Of a DNA stretch of 64,000 nt, positions 1-7,680 are shown piece after piece. Made by a program: the position numbers and the translations under genes. The stretch spans positions 1-64,000 of the forward strand of contig JAGXFW010000020.1 of assembly GCA_024637035.1 (NCBI GenBank), read 5' to 3'. Source of the stretch: Actinomycetes bacterium. Its GTDB lineage: Bacteria > Actinomycetota > Thermoleophilia > RBG-16-64-13. The notes below the pieces were generated by a model that was given only the letters and a program-made list of their open reading frames with translations, was not told the DNA's origin and did not search any database. How positions within the stretch are numbered: position 1 is the first letter of the stretch; the number at the start of each line of letters is the position of its first letter.

Positions 1-1
1 G

Positions 2-907
2 ATGGTAGACGTGGCCCGGGAACTGCGGGGCGGAGCCGAGGCCCTGCGCCAGAAACCCTACTTCGTGGTGTACAACGAACCCATCTCCCCTCTGGAGCAC
101 CCCGAGGAGAGCATCGCCAAGCTCCTCCTCTGCGCGGAGACGGGCGTGCCCTCCATCTACTCGCCGGCCCCGCTGGCCGGCGCCACGGCGCCCATCACGG
201 TCGCCGGTCACACTGCCCAGGGCGTGGCCGAGAGCCTGTTCGGCTTGGTCATGCACCAGTTGTACCGTCCTGGCGCCCCGTTCCTGTTCGGCATCGGCTC
301 GGCCGTGCTCGACATGGTGACGGCGCAGTCGTCCTACAACGACCTCGGCTACCTCACCGGCTACATGTGTGCCGTGGAGATGGCGAAGTGGCTCGATATC
401 CCCAACTGGGGCAACGCGGGCACCAGCGATTCGCAGGTGGTCGATGCCCAGTCGGGCATGGAGGCCACCCAGATCACCTTCCTCGCGATGCAGGCGGGCT
501 CCAATCTGGCTCACGACGTGGGCTACCTCGACTTCGGTCTCACGGGTTCGCTCGAGGAGATCGTGATCGTGGACGAGTTCATCGCCATGAACCGCCGGCT
601 TCTGAAAGGCATAGAGGTGAATCGCGACACGCTCGCCGTGGACGCCATCGCCGAGACCGGCCCCGGCGGCCACTACATGACGAGCGACCACACCTACCGC
701 TACATGCGCGAGGTGCAGTGGCGGCCCACCATCCTCAACCGCAAGGGCCGCGAGAAGTGGGAAGCCGAGGGCTCGCTCGATCTGGCGGAGAAGGGAAGGC
801 GCAAGGCTGTCGAGCTTCTGGCGAATCACGAAGTCGCGGCTCTTCCCACCAGTGTGGCGGCGATGATGGACGAAGCAGTGGAAGCCTTCGTAGCAGTGGT
901 GGCGTAG
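2..907 (+). CDS. MttB-family corrinoid methyltransferase, 5' partial
   Basis: C-terminal ~300 residues of a trimethylamine methyltransferase (MttB/COG5598) family protein; the frame is open to the left edge, so the N-terminus is missing. Landmarks are NWGNAGTSDSQ followed by a Gly-rich stretch and GLTGSLEEIVI, the part of the TIM barrel that carries pyrrolysine in true MttB. No internal amber codon occurs in the visible part, so this is a non-Pyl member. Such enzymes move a methyl group from quaternary amines or similar donors to a cognate corrinoid protein. It ends in TAG 70 bases before the corrinoid protein gene. The substrate cannot be read from the sequence. Confidence 0.9.
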   Translation: MVDVARELRGGAEALRQKPYFVVYNEPISPLEHPEESIAKLLLCAETGVPSIYSPAPLAGATAPITVAGHTAQGVAESLFGLVMHQLYRPGAPFLFGIGSAVLDMVTAQSSYNDLGYLTGYMCAVEMAKWLDIPNWGNAGTSDSQVVDAQSGMEATQITFLAMQAGSNLAHDVGYLDFGLTGSLEEIVIVDEFIAMNRRLLKGIEVNRDTLAVDAIAETGPGGHYMTSDHTYRYMREVQWRPTILNRKGREKWEAEGSLDLAEKGRRKAVELLANHEVAALPTSVAAMMDEAVEAFVAVVA

Positions 908-977
908 CGACACTCCGATCGACGAACAGGCGGGAGTCCCCGCCTGAAGGTACCCCTCACTAGGAGGATCAGAGACG

Positions 978-1619
978 ATGGAAACGATCGACAGGCTCAA
1001 AGAGGCCATGGTCGAAGGCGACGAAGACGCCTGCGCGGTGCTCGCCGCCGAGTTGGTAGCTGAGGGCGCAGATCTGAAGGCATCCATAGCCGTGCTCGCC
1101 GCCGAGATGGAGGAGGTGGGCCGTCGCTTCGAGACGATGGACATCTTCCTGCCCGAAGTGCTGCTCGCCGCCGACGCCATGACCGCGGTGATGAAGGTGT
1201 TCACGCCGGAACTCGCGAAGGATGCGACGGTCGCGAAGAAGGGTGTGGTCGTCGTCGGCACCGCCCGCGGCGACATGCATCAGATCGGCAAAGACCTCGT
1301 TGCCCTCTTCCTGGGCATCGCCGGTTTCGAGGTGGTCGACCTCGGTACCGACGTGGATGCCCTGGACTTCATTCACGAGGCCGAGCGCGCAAACGCCGAT
1401 GTCATCGGCATCTCCTCGCTGATGACCACCACCATGCCCGGTGCCACGGAGGTTGTCGCGCTGCTGAAGGACAAGGGCATGCGCGACCGCTTCAAAGTGA
1501 TCGTGGGGGGAGCTCCCACGTCCCAGGAGTGGGCGGACAAGATAGGCGCGGATGGCTGGGCCGAGGAGTCCGGCGGCGCCATCGACGTCGTCAAAGAGCT
1601 GATCTCGGGGAGGGCCTAA
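978..1619 (+). CDS. Methyltransferase cognate corrinoid (B12-binding) protein
   Basis: 213-residue corrinoid shuttle protein of the MttC/MtbC/MtmC type. An N-terminal helical cap (B12-binding 2) is followed by a Rossmann cobalamin-binding domain with the base-off ligand motif GDMHQIGKD (D-x-H-x-x-G) near residue 98 and the GGAP loop near residue 177. The ATG at 978 follows AGGAGG with good spacing. It lies between two methyltransferase genes and three bases before the second, so it probably accepts methyl groups from one or both and passes them to a corrinoid:THF or CoM methyltransferase that is not in the window. Confidence 0.93.
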   Translation: METIDRLKEAMVEGDEDACAVLAAELVAEGADLKASIAVLAAEMEEVGRRFETMDIFLPEVLLAADAMTAVMKVFTPELAKDATVAKKGVVVVGTARGDMHQIGKDLVALFLGIAGFEVVDLGTDVDALDFIHEAERANADVIGISSLMTTTMPGATEVVALLKDKGMRDRFKVIVGGAPTSQEWADKIGADGWAEESGGAIDVVKELISGRA

Positions 1620-1622
1620 GTC

Positions 1623-2999
1623 ATGGCGTATCGTCAATGGGAGATCATGGAGCGTGCCGCGACCGGACCCTTCATGGAAGAGAAGGACTTCCTCAACAAG
1701 CGGATCACCGCGAAGATGCGCGAAGTGATCAAGAAGTACGGTGTGAAGTTCGACCCGGCCCATCCGGTGCCCGCGGACGACGCCATGGCCGACGCCGTGT
1801 GGCAGGCGGCCTGGGAGTTCTTCCGCGACGTGGGCGTGTACAACCAGGACACGCACCGCATCATGGAGTTCTCAGAGGAAGAGATGCGCGAGGCACTGTA
1901 CTGCGCACCCTCCAGCCACACTGTGGGCCTGGGCAAGGACTCGCGGGTGTTCGGTCATCGCACGGTGGAAGACCCGCGGCCGCCCTTCGTGATCTTCAGC
2001 CCTGACATCACCTACGACGAGGTCGACTTCTTCCAGGCCTGCGTCGCGTACCTGAAGGAACCCCTTCTGGACGCCATCTGCTCTCCGCTCCTCGAGGATT
2101 TCCAGGGTCGGGCCATCCAGTCGAAGACTCCGTTCGAGATCGGCGGCTCGATGGAGCACGCCATGCACCTTCGGAGCGCCGCCCGTCTCATGGGCGTGCC
2201 CGGGGTATGCATGATCGCCGTGGGCACGGCCGAGACCGACGTCGCCCAGGTGGCGGTGAGCCAGCCTGACTGGGGCATCCGTCCCAGCGACGGCCGCTTG
2301 GTGAGCTCGATCACCGAGATGATGACCAACAACGCCATGCTCAACAAGGCAGCTCACTACCAGATGTACGGCTCCTTCAGCGGCAACCTGACCGGCACCA
2401 TCTACGGAGCGTACGCCGGCGGCGCCGAGGGCACTGCCATCATGCAGACGGCGTACCACCTGATGGGGCTGCTCACCTACGGCTGCCAGTTCCAGCAGAA
2501 CTTCCTTTTCCACCTGAAGTACGGCTCGAACACGGGCCGGGAGATGCTCTGGGTGGTGAGCATGTACTCGCAGGCGGTGGCACGCAACACCCACCTGGTG
2601 CAGGACTCGAACGGCTTCACAAATGCCGGTCCGGGCACCGACATGCTGTTCTACGAAGCGGCGGCGCATGCCATGACGAGCACGGTGTCGGGGGCCAACC
2701 TGTGGGAGACGGCCCCGGCCCGCAACAAGCACCACAACCACGGCACGCCGCTCGAGGCTCGCTTCGCCGCTGAGGTCGGTCACGCCGTCGCCCGCCAGGG
2801 CATGAAGCGCGAGCGGGCCGACGAGATCGTCAATGCGCTGCTGGCCAAGTACGAGGAGAACATCCCCGATGCGCCCATCGGCCAGACTTTCCAGGAGCTC
2901 TACGATGTGGCGAAGGCCGTGCCCAAGCCCGAATACCTCGACCTGTACAAGAAGGTGAAGGAAGAGGTAGGCGCGATGGGCGTGGAGTTCATCTACTAG
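1623..2999 (+). CDS. MtmB-like monomethylamine methyltransferase homologue, non-pyrrolysine
   Basis: 458 residues, the length I recall for archaeal MtmB. Recalled landmarks of monomethylamine:corrinoid methyltransferase match along the whole protein: DTHRI near residue 79, a YAGGAEGTAI block, GSNTGRE, an AGPGTDM...SGAN block, and YEENIPDAPIGQTFQELYDV near the C-terminus. In archaeal MtmB an in-frame amber codon encodes pyrrolysine. Here the equivalent stretch (AETDVAQVAV, about residues 203-212) is read through with sense codons; Gln209 (CAG at 2247) or its neighbour aligns best. The start is ATG 1623, three bases after the corrinoid gene stop. Catalysis without Pyl implies another methyl donor or another mechanism, so monomethylamine activity should not be assumed. 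Confidence 0.85.
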   Translation: MAYRQWEIMERAATGPFMEEKDFLNKRITAKMREVIKKYGVKFDPAHPVPADDAMADAVWQAAWEFFRDVGVYNQDTHRIMEFSEEEMREALYCAPSSHTVGLGKDSRVFGHRTVEDPRPPFVIFSPDITYDEVDFFQACVAYLKEPLLDAICSPLLEDFQGRAIQSKTPFEIGGSMEHAMHLRSAARLMGVPGVCMIAVGTAETDVAQVAVSQPDWGIRPSDGRLVSSITEMMTNNAMLNKAAHYQMYGSFSGNLTGTIYGAYAGGAEGTAIMQTAYHLMGLLTYGCQFQQNFLFHLKYGSNTGREMLWVVSMYSQAVARNTHLVQDSNGFTNAGPGTDMLFYEAAAHAMTSTVSGANLWETAPARNKHHNHGTPLEARFAAEVGHAVARQGMKRERADEIVNALLAKYEENIPDAPIGQTFQELYDVAKAVPKPEYLDLYKKVKEEVGAMGVEFIY

Positions 3000-3015
3000 A
3001 CGAACACAGTCGCTG

Positions 3016-3041
3016 GGTGGGGCGCCCTCGGGCGCCCCACC
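3016..3041 (+). terminator. GC-rich hairpin after the methyltransferase operon
   Basis: Perfect 12-bp inverted repeat GGTGGGGCGCCC / GGGCGCCCCACC with a two-base centre, 17 bases after the MtmB-like stop. No T-run follows. Genes converge here, so it may stop transcription from both sides. Confidence 0.7.
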
Positions 3042-3102
3042 TTCGCCGCATGCTCGGCCTGGCAGGGTCGCAGGGACCGCGCCGGGAGGCCGAGTCGGCT
3101 AG

Positions 3103-3378
3103 TTATTCCTCGGCTGTGGTGGGGTCGATCATCCGTCGCACCTGCGCGACCGAGTCGACCGGGAAGCCACCTTGCCGCGCGTGCTCCCGCACCATATCCT
3201 CGTTCGGAGCCACGTAGACGCAGTAGATCTTGTCGTCGGTGACGAAGCTCTCGACCCATTGGATCTCGGGACCCAGGTTCTTCAGCACACCACACGACTG
3301 CTGCGCGACACCCTGCAGTTGCTCCTGAGTGAGTTCTCCGGCTCCCGGAATAGCGCGTTCGATGACGTACTTCGGCAT
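3103..3378 (-). CDS. DUF4242 (SCO4226-type nickel-binding) family protein
   Basis: 91-residue ferredoxin-like-fold protein beginning MPKYVIERAIPGAG and containing the family's QSCGVL and WVESFVTDDKIYCVY blocks; members include nickel-binding SCO4226. Start ATG 3378 is chosen because GGGGGAG lies just upstream; the open frame extends 21 codons further without a better site. It is a monocistronic minus-strand gene downstream of the exporter gene. Function in this organism is unknown. Confidence 0.75.
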   Translation of the reverse strand: MPKYVIERAIPGAGELTQEQLQGVAQQSCGVLKNLGPEIQWVESFVTDDKIYCVYVAPNEDMVREHARQGGFPVDSVAQVRRMIDPTTAEE

Positions 3379-3495
3379 GTTTCTGTCTCCCCCTCGTGGC
3401 GTGCGGTCGGCCCCCACGGTATCAGAGCCCGACAGCCTCATGCTCTGGCGGATACTGGACGGGCGCGCGCCTCGGCGAGGGCACTGCGAGATGGC

Positions 3496-5634
3496 TCAGT
3501 CCGGCTCGCGCGTCCCGTCGCGGCCGCTGAGCGCCGGGATGACCAAGAGCGCGGTGAGCGCGGCCGTGGTCATCGAGACCCACATGATCATCGAGACCTG
3601 TCCATGGTACTTGAGCGGACTGAGCCAGAGGCCCGTGAGCCCGATCGCGATACCGAGGGCGTTCGCGATTATGGGGCGGCCTGCTTTGTCGATCGCCCGC
3701 AGCACGTATCCCGGACCATCCGCCCGGGCCCGTTCGATCGCGGCCACGAAGTGTATGGAGTAGTCGATGCCTACGCCGAGAACGATGCTCGAGGCGATCG
3801 CGGTGAGCAGGTTGAGCTGGATGCCCGAGTCCGCCAGGAACCCGAGCAGCGTGAGGATGGTGAGGGCGAGGGGAACGATCGCCACCAAGGTGAGACGTAC
3901 CCGGCGGTAGGCGATGAGGAGCATCACCATGACCAAGGCGAAGGCGGCGATCAGCGACCGGCTCTGCGCGCGCAGCACGAGGCGCGCCATCTCATCCCAG
4001 AGTACGGTCATGCCGGTGAGCGCCCGTATCTCGGGCTGGGCTTCCGCGAAGTCCAGCCACCCTCGCAGATCAGCGGTCGTGAAGTCCGAGGGGAAGAGCA
4101 CGAAGCGGAGCCCGTCCCCAGAGACCATGTTGCCGAGGGGCGACACGGTGGACCCGCTCGTCAGCCCGGCGACGACACCCGGTATCTCGGCGGGCGGGAT
4201 GTCCGCGAGAAGGTCGGCGGCGGAGAAGACCTTCCTCACCCCGGGGAGGGCCTCCAGCTCACGAGACACCTCGAGGATGCCCGCCAACTGCCCGAGGCCC
4301 GCCGCCGGGTCGAGCACGAATTCGCCCATCAGCGGCGTTGCGCCTCCGAACACCTCCTCCATCTTGGCGAAGTCGGCGCGGATGGGGTCGCCGTTCTTGA
4401 AGAAGAAGAGCTGGTCGGTATCGACGGCGATGCGGGGGATGGAGAACGCAGCGAAGGCGAGGAGCCCCACCGTCAGAGCGGCGGCCACCCAGCGCCGGCG
4501 GGCGAGGGTCTTGACCGCACTCGTGAGGCGCCGGCCCAACAGCGCCTTGCTCGGCCTGCTGGTGATCTCGGTGTGGGAGAGGAGCGCCGGCAGGAAGAAG
4601 AACGAGATGATGCCGGCAAAGACGATGCCCACCGCGGCGAAGACGCCCATCTGCTGCATGGGACCGACGCCAGTGGCAAGCAGCGAGAGGAAGCCGGCCG
4701 CGGTCGACACGGTGGTGAGGATCATGGGCACGCCGATGTCGCGGAGCGTCGTGGTGACGCGCTCCGCCTTGTCGTCCGTGCGCCTCGCCTCCTCCTGGTA
4801 GTGGGTGACGAAATGAAGACCGTCGGCGGAGCCCATCACGATCACGAAGATGGGGACGATCACGCTGACGACGTCTATACGTATGCCGAGTGCCGACAGA
4901 AGGCCGAAGGTCCACACGGACCCCAAGGCTGCCGGGATGATCGCCATGATCGTGAGCTTGCGGTCGCCGATGGTGGCATAGAAGGTGAGGAGCAGGAGCC
5001 CCATCACCACGGGCGGGATCACGAGAAGGAACCAGGTGATCATGTCCAGAACGCGGGCGAAGATCACCGGGTTGCCGGACAAGGTGAGTTCGAAGCCGCC
5101 GGGCGGGTAGGCCTCGACGTAGCGGGTGAGGTCGCGAGCGAGCTGTGTGGCGTCTCCCTCGGGCACGACGAGGGTCAGGGTGCTGCGCCCATCTTCCGAG
5201 AGGAGCAACCCGGCTATGGGGCTCCCCAGGACCACCTGCTCGACCGCAGCCGGAGGCAGCGAGGCGAGCGTGTCCGCGGTCAAGACCGTTCCGGTGAGCG
5301 GATCGGTCTGGGGAACGATCGTCGCGACGCCCCCCACTCCGTCGAGGCCGGAGATGGCGTCACGAAGTCCGACCAACTCCACCAGGGCGTCCGCGTCGCG
5401 GAACGATCGGCCTTCCGGCAGAGTCACGAGCACGTTCACGGGGTCGCCGGTGTCGTACTTCTCCTGCAGGGCGACGAAGTCGCGTCCCACCTCGCTGCCT
5501 TGCGCCATGAACTGCGTGACGTCTGCATTGAAGGAGATCCAGAACAGGGCGATCACGGCCAACACGGTGGTCAGCGCGGTCAGCCCGAGAACCCTCTTGT
5601 GGTGCTCCACGATGAAGGCGGCGATGCGTTCCAC
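3496..5634 (-). CDS. MMPL/RND-superfamily exporter (HAE3-like)
   Basis: 712-residue inner-membrane protein with the duplicated RND layout: one N-terminal TM helix, an extracytoplasmic domain (about residues 35-200), a five-to-six TM bundle that includes a GSADGLHFVTHY motif, then a repeat (TM, second external domain, and a bundle containing LGVGIDYSIHF). The GxxxD-type motif occurs in both halves. This fits hydrophobe/amphiphile efflux-3 proteins that move lipids or hopanoids. The GTG start lies six bases after the stop of a lipoprotein gene, so the two are cotranscribed and possibly act together at the envelope. Confidence 0.9.
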   Translation of the reverse strand: MERIAAFIVEHHKRVLGLTALTTVLAVIALFWISFNADVTQFMAQGSEVGRDFVALQEKYDTGDPVNVLVTLPEGRSFRDADALVELVGLRDAISGLDGVGGVATIVPQTDPLTGTVLTADTLASLPPAAVEQVVLGSPIAGLLLSEDGRSTLTLVVPEGDATQLARDLTRYVEAYPPGGFELTLSGNPVIFARVLDMITWFLLVIPPVVMGLLLLTFYATIGDRKLTIMAIIPAALGSVWTFGLLSALGIRIDVVSVIVPIFVIVMGSADGLHFVTHYQEEARRTDDKAERVTTTLRDIGVPMILTTVSTAAGFLSLLATGVGPMQQMGVFAAVGIVFAGIISFFFLPALLSHTEITSRPSKALLGRRLTSAVKTLARRRWVAAALTVGLLAFAAFSIPRIAVDTDQLFFFKNGDPIRADFAKMEEVFGGATPLMGEFVLDPAAGLGQLAGILEVSRELEALPGVRKVFSAADLLADIPPAEIPGVVAGLTSGSTVSPLGNMVSGDGLRFVLFPSDFTTADLRGWLDFAEAQPEIRALTGMTVLWDEMARLVLRAQSRSLIAAFALVMVMLLIAYRRVRLTLVAIVPLALTILTLLGFLADSGIQLNLLTAIASSIVLGVGIDYSIHFVAAIERARADGPGYVLRAIDKAGRPIIANALGIAIGLTGLWLSPLKYHGQVSMIMWVSMTTAALTALLVIPALSGRDGTREPD

Positions 5635-5640
5635 GCTCGG

Positions 5641-6045
5641 CTATTCCCCCATGTTGACGTTCACCAGGGCGATGACGCCGGCAGGTTCCACCAGGATGTC
5701 GTAGGTGTCGTCCGCGAACTTGTTGTCGCCCTCGTAGATACCCTCGTTGCTTCGGGCGTCCCAGTACAGGTCGTAGCTCACGGGCTCCATGTTGACGAAG
5801 TACTCGGTCTCCGGCTTCGTCACCGCGTCACGCTCCACGCCTCCGATCGGCCACGCGTAGTTCGCCTTTTCGTTCAGGCTGTTGACCGAGACGTCCTCGA
5901 GTTCGAGGTACTCACCTACGGGCGCGGGGTTCTGGGCGCTCTCCACCTTGGCCTTCAGCTCCTCGCAGCCGACGAGGAAGAGGAGGGCCATCAGCATAGT
6001 CACCGCGACCAGAAGGATCCGAGTACTCTTCCTCATGCGGGTCAT
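5641..6045 (-). CDS. Predicted lipoprotein, function unknown
   Basis: 134 residues with a basic N-terminus, a hydrophobic core and lipobox LVGC (Cys about residue 27), so it should be lipidated and surface-anchored. The mature part is soluble and mixed alpha/beta with many aromatic and acidic residues; no known domain was recognised. Start ATG 6045 has GAGAGGTGG upstream. It is the first gene of a two-gene operon with the MMPL exporter and could be an accessory or outer-leaflet lipid acceptor (inference from position only). Confidence 0.75.
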   Translation of the reverse strand: MTRMRKSTRILLVAVTMLMALLFLVGCEELKAKVESAQNPAPVGEYLELEDVSVNSLNEKANYAWPIGGVERDAVTKPETEYFVNMEPVSYDLYWDARSNEGIYEGDNKFADDTYDILVEPAGVIALVNVNMGE

Positions 6046-6088
6046 CCACCTCTCGCCTTGAGTCGGGCTCCCATTTGCACCGTCACGT

Positions 6089-6676
6089 TCAGCGCGGTTT
6101 CGGTATCACCGGCTGCTGTATCTCTACCTCGATGGTGTCGGCACCGAGTTGGCCGGGCTCGGCCAGGTGCATCTCGCGCGGTGCTCCGGCCGGCAGGTAG
6201 GGGCGCTCGCGCACCCAGTCGGCAACGCGCTCGTATGCGAGCCTCGACCCTGCGGCCGATCCGCGGTAGTAGACGACCGCGGCCAGGATGCGCGGCACCT
6301 CGCGCACCTCGATGACATCGCCCGGCTCCAGGTGGGATGCCGCCGCCGCGCCTGTCGCTCCTTCTGTGGGGCCTCCGTCGTTGGAGTCGAGGAGGGCCGT
6401 GCGGGCCCGTGCGCCCTCAGGCTTCGAGGTGGGGAGACAGACCCCGTATCTGCGTATGGCGGCGGGATCGGCGGTCGGCCGGTCGAAGAACAGACACACG
6501 GTACTCCCGGTAGGGAGCACGTCCACGTCGGCCGACCAGCGCCTGAGCCGGGAGAACGACCCCGCGAGGGTATCGTACGGGCCGCGGTTCGCGAGCATCA
6601 CCGCCGTGAATTCGGCGATGTGTCGGAGCTGCACTTCGCCTACGATGCTCTCTTCGGTGCCTGCGGGAACGGACAT
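6089..6676 (-). CDS. GyrI-like / SOUL-type small-molecule-binding domain protein
   Basis: 195 residues resembling the bacterial-transcription-activator effector-binding (GyrI-like) fold: paired repeats with EVREVPRILAAVVYYRGS near residue 120, and an earlier EFTAVMLANRGPYDTL block. No DNA-binding helix-turn-helix is present, so it is a free-standing ligand-binding protein. The ATG overlaps the preceding CMD gene stop by one base (TGATG), indicating coupling. The ligand is unknown. Confidence 0.7.
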   Translation of the reverse strand: MSVPAGTEESIVGEVQLRHIAEFTAVMLANRGPYDTLAGSFSRLRRWSADVDVLPTGSTVCLFFDRPTADPAAIRRYGVCLPTSKPEGARARTALLDSNDGGPTEGATGAAAASHLEPGDVIEVREVPRILAAVVYYRGSAAGSRLAYERVADWVRERPYLPAGAPREMHLAEPGQLGADTIEVEIQQPVIPKPR

Positions 6677-6987
6677 CAGCTCTGCGACTCCAGGTAGGTC
6701 TGGTAGGCCTCCATGAAGGCGGGGAACCCGCAGGTGGGCACCAGCAGGAGGAGGGCGTGCTTGATCTCCGCCGGCTCGACTCTCGCCTCTTCGGCTGCGC
6801 GGAGATGGGTCTCGAGAGCACGGAGGTGGCCGCTCGCCGCGGAGATGACCACCTTAAGCAGGGCGCGTGTCTTCGCGTCGAGCGGTCCGCCCTGCAGGTG
6901 GATCTCACGCCCGAGTTCCTCGTGGGCGGCGTTCACCCCGGGGAACTCTTCCTTGAAGATGGTGAAGGTCTTGTGGACGTCTTCCAT
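6676..6987 (-). CDS. Carboxymuconolactone decarboxylase (AhpD-like) family protein
   Basis: 103-residue all-helical CMD-family protein with the core DAKTRALLKVVISAASG and a C-terminal helix ending LVPTCGFPAFMEAYQTYL. AhpD-type enzymes carry CxxC; only one Cys is visible in that position here, so thiol-peroxidase activity is doubtful. ATG 6987 is preferred over TTG 7002 because GAGGTG lies just upstream. It is translationally coupled to the GyrI-like gene. Confidence 0.8.
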   Translation of the reverse strand: MEDVHKTFTIFKEEFPGVNAAHEELGREIHLQGGPLDAKTRALLKVVISAASGHLRALETHLRAAEEARVEPAEIKHALLLLVPTCGFPAFMEAYQTYLESQS

Positions 6988-7060
6988 GGCGCACCTCGTC
7001 AACGTCGTCGGGCCCCGACCGACCGGGGCAGCCCCTGCTTCTTGTGTCTCGTGCCGTCGG

Positions 7061-7513
7061 CTAGCGCAAACCTTCGAGAACGCGCTTCAGCGTATGCGCG
7101 AAGTGTTCCCGGTCTTCATCTTCGAGAGGCGATGGGCCGCGGGTCCTGCCTCCGCGGCGCCTGTGCACCTGCTCGGCGTGCCGCACCGCCAGCTCCAGGT
7201 CGATGGTCTCGGGCATGTACTCGCGTCCGCGGAAGGCGAGCGCGCGGGCCCCGCGCCCGAGCACCATGGCGGCGAGGCCCAGGTCTCCGGTCACCACGAT
7301 ATCTTCGGGCTGGAGGCGGCTGATGATGGCGAAGTCGGCGACGTCCTGCCCGGCGCCCACCTCCACCACCTCGACGCCCGCACGCCCGGCGTGGCGCGCA
7401 AGGTTCTGCGTGGTGTTGCCCACCAGGACCACGGGGATCTTGTGGGTGCGGCCCGCAGCGAGTACTTCCTTCGTCACCGGGCAGGCATCCGCGTCTACGT
7501 ATAGAGTAGTCAT
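7061..7513 (-). CDS. YaiI/YqxD family protein (UPF0178, DUF188)
   Basis: 150 residues starting MTTLYVDADACPVTKEVL, the family signature of a NYN/PIN-like fold with acidic residues, followed by EDIVVTGDLGLAAMVLGRGA and FRGREYMPETID. These proteins are small predicted nucleases or phosphatases of unproven role. Length and motifs are typical. It stands alone between short gaps. Confidence 0.88.
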   Translation of the reverse strand: MTTLYVDADACPVTKEVLAAGRTHKIPVVLVGNTTQNLARHAGRAGVEVVEVGAGQDVADFAIISRLQPEDIVVTGDLGLAAMVLGRGARALAFRGREYMPETIDLELAVRHAEQVHRRRGGRTRGPSPLEDEDREHFAHTLKRVLEGLR

Positions 7514-7680
7514 AGGGTGTCCAGTGTAGCGCGCCGCGAGGGGGCGCGCCTCGGGCCTGCGGTCTTGTGACCGGGAGGCTGCATCGTTAGACTCCTGCCG
7601 TGTAGTGCTGTCGAATCCAATAGTGTCTTCGGCGAACCGAGCGTGTTTCTGCCGCCGAGACCCGTCGAAAGGAACGCCTG

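Noticed and set aside
2-907. Pyrrolysine use in the MttB-like protein or read-through of its TAG stop
   Set aside because: No in-frame amber occurs inside the visible frame, the TAG lies at the normal end of the protein, and no pyl genes are in the window.
3172-6315. 1047-residue plus-strand open frame
   Set aside because: Antisense to the MMPL exporter and lipoprotein genes. The product is low-complexity, rich in Arg, Gly, Asp and His, and without domain features, as expected of a GC-rich shadow frame.
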